Counted from the stretch's first letter, positions 52,172 through 61,307 are shown. The stretch is DNA of 64,000 bases from Sandaracinus amylolyticus (GCF_000737325.1 NZ_CP011125.1:7254001-7318000); one strand, 5' to 3'. Notes: generated by a model from the sequence alone, not told the origin. Made by a program: numbers and translations.

Positions 52172-53422
52172 ATGGACAGCAGTACGTTCCGCAGGAACGC
52201 GTCGCGTCTCGCGGCGCTCTCCTTCGTCCTCCTCTCCCTCGGGTGTGCGACCGGGTCGCTCTCGCGCGGAACCGCGAGCGACGGCACCGACGACACCACC
52301 GACTTCGACGCGCTGCGCCGGCGCCCTCATCCGCGTCGTGACGCGGGCGCCACGTCCGACGCAGGCCCCGTCGTCGTCGCCGACGCCGGCAGCACGCCGG
52401 CGCCGATCGACTCGGGCGTGCGCGACTCGGGCGTGCGCGACTCGGGCGTGATCGTCGCGCGTGACGCGGGCAGTACCACGCCCGCCGTGGACGCGGGCAC
52501 CGACGCGGGCACTCCTCCGACCACGCCGACCGCGTGGCGTCCCTTCGGCGCGAGCAGCCCGTGGAACACGCGCATCGCGTCGAACGTCGCGATCCGTCCC
52601 GACTCCGCGCAGCTGATCGAGCACCTCCGCACGAGCACGCGCTGGCCCGGCCTCGGCGTGAACGTGCGCCCGTGGGGCATCCCGATGTACTCCGCGTCGT
52701 CGTCGACGCCGCTCGTGCGCGTCGTCGCGAGCCTCAGCAACGAAGGCGAGAACCGCACGTTCTGGTGGCCGGTGCCCGCGGGCGCAGAGTCGGATCCCGA
52801 GGCCGACGGTCACCTGCTGATCGTCGATCGCGCGACCGGTCGCGAGTACGACTTCTGGAACGGGCGCCGTCAGGCCGACGGCTCGTGGACGTGCTCGCTC
52901 TGCGCGACCGCCGACATGAACGGCACCGGCGTGCGCCCGCCGAAGGGCGGATCGACGCCGTGGTACGAGTCGCACGGCTCGCGCGCGTGCGGCTTCCCGC
53001 TCGCCGCGGGTCTGATCACCGCGGAGGAGATGCGCGCAGGGCGCATCGATCACGCGCTCGCGATCGCGTACCCCGGCATCCGCCAGCGCTGGTTCCGCTC
53101 GCCCGCGAGCACCGGACATCCGGCGAACGGCATCGTCTCGCCCGATCGCGGCATCCCGTGCGGCGGCCGCATCCAGCTCGATCCGAGCGTGAACGTCGAC
53201 GCGCTCGGGCTCACGCCCTCGGCGCGCATCATCGCGCGTGCGCTGCAGGAGTACGGCGCGTACGTCGGTGACTACTCGGAGTCGATCAGCCTTTACGCCG
53301 ATGGCTCGCCCGAGGCGCGCGCCGCGTGGGACAGCGGTCTGCTCGACGAGGCGAGCGTGAACCGGATCCCGATCGAGCGCCTCCGCGTCGTCGAGTGGGG
53401 CACGCTGATCAGCGACGGCTGA
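52172..53422 (+). CDS. Secreted lipoprotein, paralogue A of a tandem pair
   Basis: 416 residues. Lipobox LSLGC (C25), then about 95 residues of Asp/Ala/Gly/Ser-rich linker including three DSGVR units, then a globular domain (about 120-416) starting WRPFGASSPWNTRI. Conserved blocks shared with the next gene include PPKGGSTPWYESHGSRACGF, RIDHALAIAYPGIRQRWF, STGHPANG and SPDRGIPCGGR. His/Asp residues and the overall pattern suggest a secreted hydrolase or carbohydrate-binding fold, but I do not recognise the family. Confidence 0.75.
   Translation: MDSSTFRRNASRLAALSFVLLSLGCATGSLSRGTASDGTDDTTDFDALRRRPHPRRDAGATSDAGPVVVADAGSTPAPIDSGVRDSGVRDSGVIVARDAGSTTPAVDAGTDAGTPPTTPTAWRPFGASSPWNTRIASNVAIRPDSAQLIEHLRTSTRWPGLGVNVRPWGIPMYSASSSTPLVRVVASLSNEGENRTFWWPVPAGAESDPEADGHLLIVDRATGREYDFWNGRRQADGSWTCSLCATADMNGTGVRPPKGGSTPWYESHGSRACGFPLAAGLITAEEMRAGRIDHALAIAYPGIRQRWFRSPASTGHPANGIVSPDRGIPCGGRIQLDPSVNVDALGLTPSARIIARALQEYGAYVGDYSESISLYADGSPEARAAWDSGLLDEASVNRIPIERLRVVEWGTLISDG
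52409..52450. repeat. 15-bp tandem coding repeat (Asp-Ser-Gly-Val-Arg)
   Basis: GACTCGGGCGTGCGC occurs twice exactly (52409-52423, 52424-52438) and a third time for 12 bases, encoding DSGVR repeats in the lipoprotein linker. Confidence 0.85.
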
Positions 53423-53432
53423 GCCGTACCGG

Positions 53433-53473
53433 AGTGCTCGTCACGCAGATCCCGGACGGGAGCGCGCGAAGCG
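53433..53473. repeat. Second copy of the dispersed intergenic repeat, opposite orientation
   Basis: GTGCTCGTCACGCAGATCCC and the following GGACGGGAGCGCGCGAAGCG match the reverse complement of 37884-37921 with few differences. A shorter piece (CGGGACGAGCACTCCGGCG) recurs near 54761-54780. All copies lie just after a stop codon, like REP-type elements. Confidence 0.55.
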
Positions 53474-53623
53474 CGTGGACGGTAGGGACCTGCGGGCGAG
53501 CCGACTCTTCGAGCTCGCGACATCCGCGAGCGACGCGCGCCCTCGGTCTCGGCCGAGCGGCGCGCGTCGTCGCTTTCGTGGGGCCGTTGCGTGGCGCGCG
53601 ACGTCGCGAGAGAGTCGCGCGCC

Positions 53624-54658
53624 ATGAGCACCAGGGAGCAGCTCGTCGCGATCACGATCGTCCTCGCGCTCGGCGGCGCATGTCAGCCAGGCGCGCTGAG
53701 CGGCGGCGCCGACGCGGGGCGCACGACCGGCGGCGAGTCCGACTCGGGCCAGCAGACCGGCGGTGGCGCGTGGCGCCCGTTCGCGAGCTCGAGCCCGTGG
53801 AACACGCGCATCCCCGACGACGTCGCGATCCGGCCCGACTCCGACGCGCTCATGGAGCACATGCGCACGAGCTCGGAATTCCCCGGGCTCAGCGTGTCGA
53901 TCCACCCGTGGAGCGTGCCGGTCTACGACGTCGACGCGTCGATGCCGCTCGTCCGCGTGATCACGCCGCTGAGCAACGAGGGCGAGGCGCACACGTTCAT
54001 GTGGCCGGTGCCCGCGGGCGCGCAGCCCGCGCCCGAAGGCGACGGCCACCTCGCGCTGATCGATCGCGCGTCGGGGCGCGCGTACGACTTCTTCCAGGCG
54101 CGGCCGCGGGGCGACGGAGCGTGGGACTGCGCGCTCTGCTCGACGATCGATCTGAGCGGCTCGGGCGTGCGGCCACCGAAGGGCGGATCGTCGCCGTGGT
54201 ACGAGTCGCACGGCTCGCGCGCGTGCGGCTTCCCGCTCATCGCCGGACTGGTGCGCGTCGAGGAGATCCGCGCGGGACGCATCGATCACGCGCTCGTGAT
54301 CGCGTACCCCGGGATCCGCCAGCGCTTCTTCACGTCGCCCGCGAGCACCGGGCATCCGGCGAACGGGCTCATCTCGCCCGATCGCGGCATCCCGTGCGGC
54401 GGGCGCGTGCAGCTCGATCCGAGCATCGACGTCGACGCGCTCGGTCTCTCTCCGACCGGCCGCATCATCGCGCGCGCGCTGCAGGAGTACGGCGCGTACG
54501 TCGGCGACTTCTCGGGCTCGATCAACCTCTACGCGGACGGCTCGCCCGACGCGCGCGCGGCGTGGGAGGGCGGGATGCTCTCCACCGGCGAGACGGGGCC
54601 GATCCGCTTCGAGGACATGCGCGTCGTCGAGTGGGGCGAGCTGCGCTCCGACGGCTGA
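53624..54658 (+). CDS. Secreted lipoprotein, paralogue B of a tandem pair
   Basis: 344 residues. Lipobox LGGAC (C20), a short Gly/Ser/Asp-rich linker, then the same globular domain as the preceding gene: WRPFASSSPWNTRI, PPKGGSSPWYESHGSRACGF, RIDHALVIAYPGIRQRFF, SPDRGIPCGGR and a common end VVEWGELRSDG. By eye roughly two thirds of the domain is identical, so the pair is a tandem duplication. The ATG at 53624 is preferred to a GTG at 53591 because it places the signal peptide at the N-terminus. Function unknown. Confidence 0.75.
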   Translation: MSTREQLVAITIVLALGGACQPGALSGGADAGRTTGGESDSGQQTGGGAWRPFASSSPWNTRIPDDVAIRPDSDALMEHMRTSSEFPGLSVSIHPWSVPVYDVDASMPLVRVITPLSNEGEAHTFMWPVPAGAQPAPEGDGHLALIDRASGRAYDFFQARPRGDGAWDCALCSTIDLSGSGVRPPKGGSSPWYESHGSRACGFPLIAGLVRVEEIRAGRIDHALVIAYPGIRQRFFTSPASTGHPANGLISPDRGIPCGGRVQLDPSIDVDALGLSPTGRIIARALQEYGAYVGDFSGSINLYADGSPDARAAWEGGMLSTGETGPIRFEDMRVVEWGELRSDG

Positions 54659-54660
54659 CG

Positions 54661-54692
54661 CTACGGATTCCGTAGCGCTACGGATTCCGTAG
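54661..54692. repeat. Tandem pair of 15-bp palindromes
   Basis: CTACGGATTCCGTAG occurs at 54661-54675 and 54678-54692, each a perfect inverted repeat with a single central T. They follow the lipoprotein stop by 2 nt and precede the terminator. They could be a protein-binding site or part of the termination region. Confidence 0.6.
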
Positions 54693-54706
54693 CGCATGAA
54701 CGAAAC

Positions 54707-54745
54707 GAGCCCCGCGACGTCGTGCGTCGCGGGGCTCTTCTCGTG
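54707..54745 (+). terminator. Intrinsic terminator, 13-bp stem
   Basis: GAGCCCCGCGACG (54707-54719) pairs perfectly with CGTCGCGGGGCTC (54725-54737), loop of 5 nt, followed by TTCTCGTGT. It ends the lipoprotein pair and faces the 3' end of the giant kinase-TPR gene. Confidence 0.85.
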
Positions 54746-54784
54746 TGTGGCGGCTCGCCCCGGGACGAGCACTCCGGCGATGAC

Positions 54785-57700
54785 TCAGTCGCCGATCGCG
54801 ACGCCGAGCTTGTGACGCAGCGCGAGGTACTGCTCGCTCACCGAGTAGAGGTGCAGCTCGCGGAGGCGATCCTTCTGCGGCACCGCGCTCGACTCCTCGG
54901 GGCTCGCGCGCACCAGCGCGCTCGCGATCTCGAGATCGTTCGCGACGATGAAGCCGATGCGGTCCGCCGTGAGATCGACGGCCGCGGTCCAGCGCTTGAG
55001 GTCGAGCTCGGGCGCCGCGCTCAGCAGCTTCTGCACGAGGCTGCGCAGGGTCTCCTGCTGCGGCCCGCTCAGGTGCTTCTTGAACGCCCCCATGTGCTCC
55101 TCGACCGAGCTCGCGAGGTCACCCGGGATCGGGAACTGCGGCACCACGCTCTTGATCGCCGCGAGCAGCCACGCGCGCAGGCCCGAGCCCGTCGGCACGA
55201 GGTGACGGAGCACCATGCCGCCCTTGGTGAACGCGAGGTGGCGCGCCGCGACGAACGAGAGCGCCTGCGCGGGTCCACCCGCGCGCGCGCCCTTGCCGAG
55301 ACCGACCGCGACCGGGCTCGCGAACACGAACGAGAGGCCGCCCGCGTCGTCGTCGCGGTAGTAGAGCTCGGGCAGCGCGATCCGAGTGACCTGCGACGCG
55401 TGGTGGAGCGAGCGCGCCATCTCCGCCGAGTCGCTCTTCGCGTCGCGCTTCTTCGACGCGTCGAGCCGGAACGCCGAGAGCGGCTGGCTGCGCACCGCGA
55501 TCACCGCAGGCGCGATCGTCGTGAAGATGTCGGTGAGCAGCGGATCCTGATCGGGATGCATGACGAGCTTCGCCCATGCGTCCTCGCTCATCGGATCCTT
55601 CGCCGCGAGCGGCTTGCGCGAGCGGTGCTTCTTGAAGAACGCCTCCTCGTCGGGCTCCGCGTTCTTCAGCGCGGTGAGCGCCTGGCAGAGGCACCAGCTC
55701 TCGTCGGGTTTCTTGCCCTCGGTGTAGAGCTTCCGCAGCGCCTGGTAGCTCTCGATGCGATAGGGGCTCAGCGTCAGCAGCTGCTGGTGCACCGACACCG
55801 CCTTGCTGAACCAGCGCTTCGGCTCGGCCGCGTAGATCTCCGCGAGCTGCTCGGCGCGACGACGGTTCGTCGGCTCGAGCTTCTGCGCCTGATCGAACGC
55901 GTCGACCGCGTCGCTCGCGCGGTTGAGGCGGTGCTTCAGCAGCTCGCCGAGCGCGTCCCAGAGGTGCGCGAGCTCCTCGCGGCTCGGGCGCTTGCCCTCC
56001 CCGAGGCCCTCGAGCTTCTTGATGCGGTTGCGGTACGCGCTCTCGAGACGCGTCCAGTCGGTCTTCTCGGTGAGCGCCGAGACGAGCCCCTCGAACGCCT
56101 TCGCGAGCAGCGGCGAGTGCTCGAGCGCCTGCTCGTAGTAGTCCGCCGCCTCGTCGAGCCGCTTGAGCTCGAAGTGCGAGATCGCGGCCGCGGTGTTGTA
56201 GTACTTCGCGAGCTGCGCCGGGTCTTCGACGAGATCCGCGATGCGCAGGATGACCTCGACGAGCTTCCCCCAGTCCCTCGTCTCCGAGTAGACCGCCATC
56301 AGCTTCGTCAGCAGGTTGCGATCGTCGCCCTTGAGCTCGAGCGCCGCGACGTAGCTCTTGCCCGCGCGCTGCTTGTCGCCGAGCTTCTGCAGCAGCACGT
56401 CGCCGGTCTCGACGAGGAGCGCGAAGCGATCGTCGTCGCTCGCCGACTCCATGCGGCGGCGCAGCGTCTTGATCACCTTCTCCCAGTCGCCCTTCGTCGC
56501 GAAGAGCTGCTTGAGCGCGTCGAGCGGCTCGGCCGCGCCCGGCAGGTGCTGCGTCGCCTCCTCGAGCGCGCTCGCCGCCTCGTCGAGCTGCTCGCTTCGA
56601 CGGAGCGCCTCGCCGAAGCGATAGAGCACGTTGCCGCGATCGGTGCCGACCAGATCCTTGCCGAACTTCGCGAGGATGTCGCGGTAGAGCTCCGCGGCCT
56701 CGTCCGCCTCGCCCGCGTCGAACGTCACCGCCGCGACGCGCTCGAGGACCTCGCGATCCTCCGGCGCGAACGCCTTCGCGTTGAGGTACGCGCGCTGCGC
56801 CTTGTCGAACTGCGAGAGCTTCCGGAACGCGTCGCCGCAGCGGACGCTCACGTCGCGCGCGACCTCCTTCGTCATCTCGCTCGTGCGCGCGAGCAGCGGC
56901 TCGTAGTGCTTCGCCGCCTCCTTGAAGTCGTTCGCGTCGAACGCGACGTCGCCGAGGCCGCGCGCGGCGGGCGTGCACGTCGCGTCGAGCTCGAGCGCCT
57001 TCTTGAACGCCTCGGTCGCCGCGGCCGGCTCCTTGAGACGATCACGACGCAGGAAGCCGAGGTCCGCGTAGAGCTTCGCCTGCGCGCTCGCGCCCGACGT
57101 GACCGCGATCTCGCGGAGCAGGATCTCCGCCGCGCCGTGCGCGTCGCCGCGCCCCGCGTAGATCGAGCGCAGCGCCGAGGCCGCCGCCGCGTTGTTCGAG
57201 TCGGCGTCGAGCGCGGACTTGTAGCGCGCGATCGCGCCGTCCTTGTCGCCCGAGTCCTCGAGGATGCGCGCCGCGCGCACGAAGAGCTCGGCCTTCTTCG
57301 CCGGCTCGCGCTCCGAGTCCGCGAGGCGCTCGACGGCCTCGAGCGCCGCGCGCACGTCGCCGGTCTGCGCGCGCAGGCGCGCGACGAAGTCGAGCGCTTC
57401 CGCGTGCTTGCTGTCGATCGCGAGCACGCGCTCCGCGACCGAGATCGCGCGATCGGGCGCGCCGACGTCGACCATCAGCACCTTGCTCGCCTGGAGCAGG
57501 AGGCCGATCTTGCGCGCGTCGTCCGCGCTGCCCTTCGCGTGGCGCTCGAGCGTCGCCGCGAGATCGTCGAAGCGGTGCAGCTGGCGATAGAGGCGCGCGA
57601 GCGCCGCGTTCGCGCCGTCGTGACCGGGCTCGATCGCGACGATCTGCTCGTACGTCTCCGCCGCCTTCGCGTGCTCGACGAACTCCTCTTCCTGGATGCT

Positions 57701-60163
57701 GCCGACGCGCTCGAGGATCGAGATCTTCTGGCGCGGCGTCGCGACAGCCTCGAGCTGCGCGCGCAGGTTCTCGAGGAGCTCCGCGAACCGGCCCTTCTGC
57801 GCGAGGATGCGCTCGAGGCCCTTGAGCGCGCCGAGGTGACGCGGCGCGATCGCGAGCGCCTTCTGGTAGCTCGTGATCGACTTCTCGCCGTCGGCGATCC
57901 GGTCCTCGTAGACCTCCGCGATCGCCGCGAGGGTCTCGGCCTTCTCCTCGCCGCGCTGGCTCTCGGCCTTCTTCTCCAGGAGCGCGACGAGCGCCGGCCA
58001 GTCCTTGCGCTCGCTGTACAGCGTCTCGAGCGCGTCGGTCGCCTTCGGGTGCGCGGGATCCGCCTCGAGCACCTTCTCGAAGATCTCCGCCGCGCGCGCG
58101 CCGTCGCCGAGTCGGCGATGCACGATCTCCGCGGCCTCCGCGAGGAAGTCGCGCGCCCGCGCCTGCGAGGTCGCGACCTCTGCGCGGCGCAGGAGGATCT
58201 GCGCGAGCTCCTGCCAGCTCTGCGCCTTGCGATAGAGCTCGACCGTTCCGTCGAGCGCCGCGTCGCTCGCGGGATCGAGCGCGAGCGCCTGGCCGAAGCA
58301 CGGCAGCGCGAAGTCGGGGCGCCCGAGGCGCTCCGCGTACCAGCGGCCCATCAGCACGTAGAGCGCGATGCGCGCGTCGCGATCCTCGCTCGCCTGCACC
58401 GCCTCGTTGAGCGCCGTGAGCGCCTCGTTCCAGCGCTCGGTCGAGCCCGACGCGAGACGCTCGATCTCGCGCTGCGCGCGCTCGTCGCGCGGCTCGTCGG
58501 TGAGCGCCTGCACCCACGCGACGAACGCGTTGTCCGCGTCGCCGAGCTGCTTCTCGTACGTCTCCGCGATCTCGCGGAGGATCTGCGCGCGCTCCGAGGG
58601 GACCTCTTCGCGCTCGCTCTTCTCGAGCAGGAGCTCGACGAGCCCTTCGGCGTCGCCGGTCTGGCGCTTGAGCTCCTCGAGCGCGACGCGCGCGATCTCG
58701 TCCTCGGGATCGACCTCGAGGATCTTGCGGTACGCGACCTCGGCCGCCTTCGCGTCGCCGAGATCGGTCTCGTTCAGGCGCGCGACGCGGAAGAGCAGCG
58801 ACTTCTTCGCCTCGACATCCTCGACCTTCGCGGCCGCCTCGGTGAAGACCTCCGCGGCCTTGCCCCACTCCTGCGCCGCGTCGACGAGCTGCTCGAGCTG
58901 CGCCGCGAGCGACTCGTCGGTCGGTGCGTCGAGCAGCGCGGCCTTCGCCTTCTCGAACGCGGCCTGATCGAGCTCTTCCTTCTTGCGCGCGGCCGGCGGG
59001 ATCGACGCGCGGCCGATCGACTCGAGCGCCTCGCGAAGCTCCTGCGCGCTCTGGTAACGAGCCGCGGGATCCTTCGCGAGCGCCTTCAGCACGATCTCGT
59101 CGAGCTCACGCGCGACCCAGCCGCGCGGCGCGTGCGTCGAGGGCGCGGCGGGCTCGGCGGTGAGGTGCTGCGCGATCACGTCGATCGCGGTCTCGCCGGT
59201 GAACGGCGCGCGCCCCGTGAGCGCCTCGTAGAGCACGACGCCGAGCGCGTAGAGATCGCCGCTCGGCACCGCGCGGCCGAGGCGCGCCTGCTCGGGCGCG
59301 AACGTCTTCGGCGTGCCCGCGAGCGGCACGATGCCGCTGCGCTCCGCGCTCGTGATCGGCGGACGCGCGAACAAGCGATCCGCGCCCGGATCGACGAGCA
59401 GACCGCTCGGCTCGTTGCGCATCTTGTCCGACGCGCTCGGCCGAAGCATGAAGACGTTCTCGCTCTTCACGCCGCCGTGGGCCATGCCCTTCGCGTGCAT
59501 CGCCTCGAGCGCCGCGAGCGCGCCGCGCACGATCGGGCGCGCCTCGTTGAAGTGCATCGGACCGGTGCGCGACAGGCGCGCCGCGAGCGACTGACCGTCG
59601 ACGTGCTCGGTCGCGACCCACGGGCGACCATCCTCGAGCTCGCCCGTCGCGACGATGCGACCGATGCCGCGCTCGTCGATCCGCGCGACCGCGCGCGCCG
59701 CGGTCAGCCAGCGCTTCGCGGCGGCGCGATCCTTCGCGTACACCGCGCGCAGCACCTTGAGCGCGACCTTCTCGCCGTCGGCTCCGTCCTTGGCTGCAGC
59801 GCCGTTCGAGCCGGCGCCCTTCTCCGCGAGATAGACGACGCCGATGCCGCCCTCGCCGAGCTTCTTCTGGATCTTGAAGCCGCCGACCACCGTGCCGGCC
59901 GCGAGCTCCTCGCTGGGGGCGACGTAGAGGTCGAGCCCCTCCTTCATGCCCTTCTTGACCAGCACGATCGCGTCGGCGAGCGCGGGGAGCGCGTCGTCGG
60001 CGCTGCAGCGCTCCACCAGCGCGCGTGCGAACGCGCCCTTGCCGCTGGTCGCACCGACCTCGTCGGGCGCGATGCCCAGCAGGTCGCTGGAGAGCTGCTT
60101 CATGTCGTCGAGCTCGAACAGCCGCTCGAGCTCCCCACGGAGGATGTCGATCGTCGCGGTCAT
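54785..60163 (-). CDS. Giant Ser/Thr kinase-like (probable pseudokinase) protein with TPR array
   Basis: 1792 residues. After a roughly 90-residue helical N-terminus comes a protein-kinase fold (about 95-400): glycine loop LGEGGIGVVYLAEKG, VALKVL lysine, then HGGVKSEN (H229-N236) where HRDLKXXN is expected, so the catalytic Asp is Gly. DFG reads DPG; GTPKTFAPEQ retains the APE motif. The remaining 1350 residues are TPR/HAT-type helical repeats, followed by a C-terminal domain of about 250 residues. It is probably a signalling scaffold rather than an active kinase. AAGGA lies about 4 nt before the ATG at 60163. It is monocistronic, with terminator and divergent ferredoxin gene on either side. 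Confidence 0.85.
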   Translation of the reverse strand: MTATIDILRGELERLFELDDMKQLSSDLLGIAPDEVGATSGKGAFARALVERCSADDALPALADAIVLVKKGMKEGLDLYVAPSEELAAGTVVGGFKIQKKLGEGGIGVVYLAEKGAGSNGAAAKDGADGEKVALKVLRAVYAKDRAAAKRWLTAARAVARIDERGIGRIVATGELEDGRPWVATEHVDGQSLAARLSRTGPMHFNEARPIVRGALAALEAMHAKGMAHGGVKSENVFMLRPSASDKMRNEPSGLLVDPGADRLFARPPITSAERSGIVPLAGTPKTFAPEQARLGRAVPSGDLYALGVVLYEALTGRAPFTGETAIDVIAQHLTAEPAAPSTHAPRGWVARELDEIVLKALAKDPAARYQSAQELREALESIGRASIPPAARKKEELDQAAFEKAKAALLDAPTDESLAAQLEQLVDAAQEWGKAAEVFTEAAAKVEDVEAKKSLLFRVARLNETDLGDAKAAEVAYRKILEVDPEDEIARVALEELKRQTGDAEGLVELLLEKSEREEVPSERAQILREIAETYEKQLGDADNAFVAWVQALTDEPRDERAQREIERLASGSTERWNEALTALNEAVQASEDRDARIALYVLMGRWYAERLGRPDFALPCFGQALALDPASDAALDGTVELYRKAQSWQELAQILLRRAEVATSQARARDFLAEAAEIVHRRLGDGARAAEIFEKVLEADPAHPKATDALETLYSERKDWPALVALLEKKAESQRGEEKAETLAAIAEVYEDRIADGEKSITSYQKALAIAPRHLGALKGLERILAQKGRFAELLENLRAQLEAVATPRQKISILERVGSIQEEEFVEHAKAAETYEQIVAIEPGHDGANAALARLYRQLHRFDDLAATLERHAKGSADDARKIGLLLQASKVLMVDVGAPDRAISVAERVLAIDSKHAEALDFVARLRAQTGDVRAALEAVERLADSEREPAKKAELFVRAARILEDSGDKDGAIARYKSALDADSNNAAAASALRSIYAGRGDAHGAAEILLREIAVTSGASAQAKLYADLGFLRRDRLKEPAAATEAFKKALELDATCTPAARGLGDVAFDANDFKEAAKHYEPLLARTSEMTKEVARDVSVRCGDAFRKLSQFDKAQRAYLNAKAFAPEDREVLERVAAVTFDAGEADEAAELYRDILAKFGKDLVGTDRGNVLYRFGEALRRSEQLDEAASALEEATQHLPGAAEPLDALKQLFATKGDWEKVIKTLRRRMESASDDDRFALLVETGDVLLQKLGDKQRAGKSYVAALELKGDDRNLLTKLMAVYSETRDWGKLVEVILRIADLVEDPAQLAKYYNTAAAISHFELKRLDEAADYYEQALEHSPLLAKAFEGLVSALTEKTDWTRLESAYRNRIKKLEGLGEGKRPSREELAHLWDALGELLKHRLNRASDAVDAFDQAQKLEPTNRRRAEQLAEIYAAEPKRWFSKAVSVHQQLLTLSPYRIESYQALRKLYTEGKKPDESWCLCQALTALKNAEPDEEAFFKKHRSRKPLAAKDPMSEDAWAKLVMHPDQDPLLTDIFTTIAPAVIAVRSQPLSAFRLDASKKRDAKSDSAEMARSLHHASQVTRIALPELYYRDDDAGGLSFVFASPVAVGLGKGARAGGPAQALSFVAARHLAFTKGGMVLRHLVPTGSGLRAWLLAAIKSVVPQFPIPGDLASSVEEHMGAFKKHLSGPQQETLRSLVQKLLSAAPELDLKRWTAAVDLTADRIGFIVANDLEIASALVRASPEESSAVPQKDRLRELHLYSVSEQYLALRHKLGVAIGD

Positions 60164-60272
60164 GGGGTCCTTCGGATTGGCCGAACGACAGCCGATCCGT
60201 GCGGAGATGGGGAGGAGGAAACGCAAACGCGGCGTACCGCGCACGCGCGGGGGGGCGCGGATCGTACACGGC

Positions 60273-60290
60273 TGGTCCAATTGGTCCAAG
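60273..60290. repeat. 9-bp direct repeat with central palindrome
   Basis: TGGTCCAAT and TGGTCCAAG are adjacent, forming CCAATTGG at the junction. The site lies in the 268-bp divergent region between the kinase-TPR gene and the ferredoxin and is a possible operator. Confidence 0.45.
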
Positions 60291-60392
60291 CCGCGCGAGC
60301 GAGATCACGCGTGCGTGTGCCGCGAAGAACGGGCAGGTGCGCGAGGGATCGAGGCGCTGCGCCACGCGCCAGCTCGGGCCCGCTCGCGGGTG

Positions 60393-60420
60393 TTGACCGA
60401 GCCGATGCCTCGTCCATACT
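60393..60420 (+). promoter_or_regulatory. Sigma-70-like promoter of the ferredoxin gene
   Basis: TTGACC (60393-60398) and CATACT (60415-60420) are separated by 16 bp. The predicted start of transcription falls about 5 nt before the ATG at 60432, and no Shine-Dalgarno is present, so the mRNA may be leaderless or nearly so. Confidence 0.55.
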
Positions 60421-60431
60421 CGCGGCCGCGT

Positions 60432-60728
60432 ATGACCAAGGTCCGTTTCCTGCCGTCCGGCTACGAGTGCGACGTGAAGGTGGGCACTGCCCTCGTGGAC
60501 ACGTGTGACGAGCATCCCGAGGCCGAGGTGCCGTTCTCGTGTCGCTCCGCGAGCTGCGGAACGTGCCGCGTGCGCGTGAAGGAGGGCATGGCGCTCCTCA
60601 GCAAGCCGCAGGACGACGAGCTCGACGTGCTCGAGGTGTTCGGCGACGGCAAGGACGTGCGCCTCTGCTGCCAGATCAACGTGGTCGGCGAGGGGAAGAT
60701 CACGCTCGAGGTCGTCGAGCCGGAGTGA
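60432..60728 (+). CDS. 2Fe-2S ferredoxin
   Basis: 98 residues, plant/vertebrate-type 2Fe-2S fold: cluster loop FSCRSASCGTC (CX4CX2C) and the fourth ligand in VRLCCQ, with the usual 30-residue spacing. It serves as a small electron carrier; the partner enzymes are unknown, though the window has a Rieske oxygenase and membrane oxygenases that need electrons. It is located 30 kb from the sterol operon. Confidence 0.92.
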   Translation: MTKVRFLPSGYECDVKVGTALVDTCDEHPEAEVPFSCRSASCGTCRVRVKEGMALLSKPQDDELDVLEVFGDGKDVRLCCQINVVGEGKITLEVVEPE

Positions 60729-60770
60729 TCGCGGAGCGCGCGTTCGCGTATCGTGGCGCCGGGGGGCTCC

Positions 60771-61307
60771 GTGAACGCGCGCATCAAGTACTTCTTCGTC
60801 GGCTCGTACGTCGCGACATACGCCTTCGCGTTCGCCGGAGGCATCGCGGCCGCAGTGCTCGGCGAGATCGATCGCGACCTCGAGATCGTCGGCACGGTGA
60901 TCCTGCTGCCCGCGCTCCCCGCGATGATCGGGTGGTTCGGGTGCGCGCTCTGGTGGGTCTACGACGCGTGGTCGAGCATCCCCGAGGAGCACCGCGAGGC
61001 GCCGCTCGTCGGGCGCGTGACGCCCGCGGTGGCGGTCGTGCTCTTCTTCGTGCCGTGCTTCAACGCGTTCCGGATCTTCGCGTGCAACATCGGCATCGCG
61101 AATTCGATCAACAGCGCGTCGCTCACGCGCGGGTCGCGCGAGCAGGTGCCGGTCGTGGTGCCGGTCCTCGCGGCGTGTCTGCACTTCGTGCCGTACTGCA
61201 ACCTGCTGCTCGGGCCCGTCGCGTGGGCCGCGTTCATGTGGATGGCGGACAAGGCGCGCGCCGATCTCGGGCGCGTCGACGCCGACGCCATCGCGCAGGT
61301 GTTCTAG
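60771..61307 (+). CDS. Integral membrane protein of unknown function
   Basis: 178 residues with about four hydrophobic segments (near 8-30, 42-66, 80-102 and 122-150). NAFRIFACNIGIANSINSAS between segments 3 and 4 is polar and may be a conserved loop. GTG at 60771 preceded by GGGGGG is preferred; GTG at 60753 is possible. It lies 42 nt after the ferredoxin and may be co-transcribed. It converges with the TPR gene, with a 16-bp GC palindrome (61319-61334) between and slightly into the stop. Confidence 0.7.
   Translation: MNARIKYFFVGSYVATYAFAFAGGIAAAVLGEIDRDLEIVGTVILLPALPAMIGWFGCALWWVYDAWSSIPEEHREAPLVGRVTPAVAVVLFFVPCFNAFRIFACNIGIANSINSASLTRGSREQVPVVVPVLAACLHFVPYCNLLLGPVAWAAFMWMADKARADLGRVDADAIAQVF

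Noticed and set aside
54722-60508. Plus-strand open frame of 1928 codons opposite the giant kinase-like gene
   Set aside because: Its Arg/Leu/Glu-rich protein has no recognisable fold, and the minus strand carries clear kinase and TPR motifs through the whole length.
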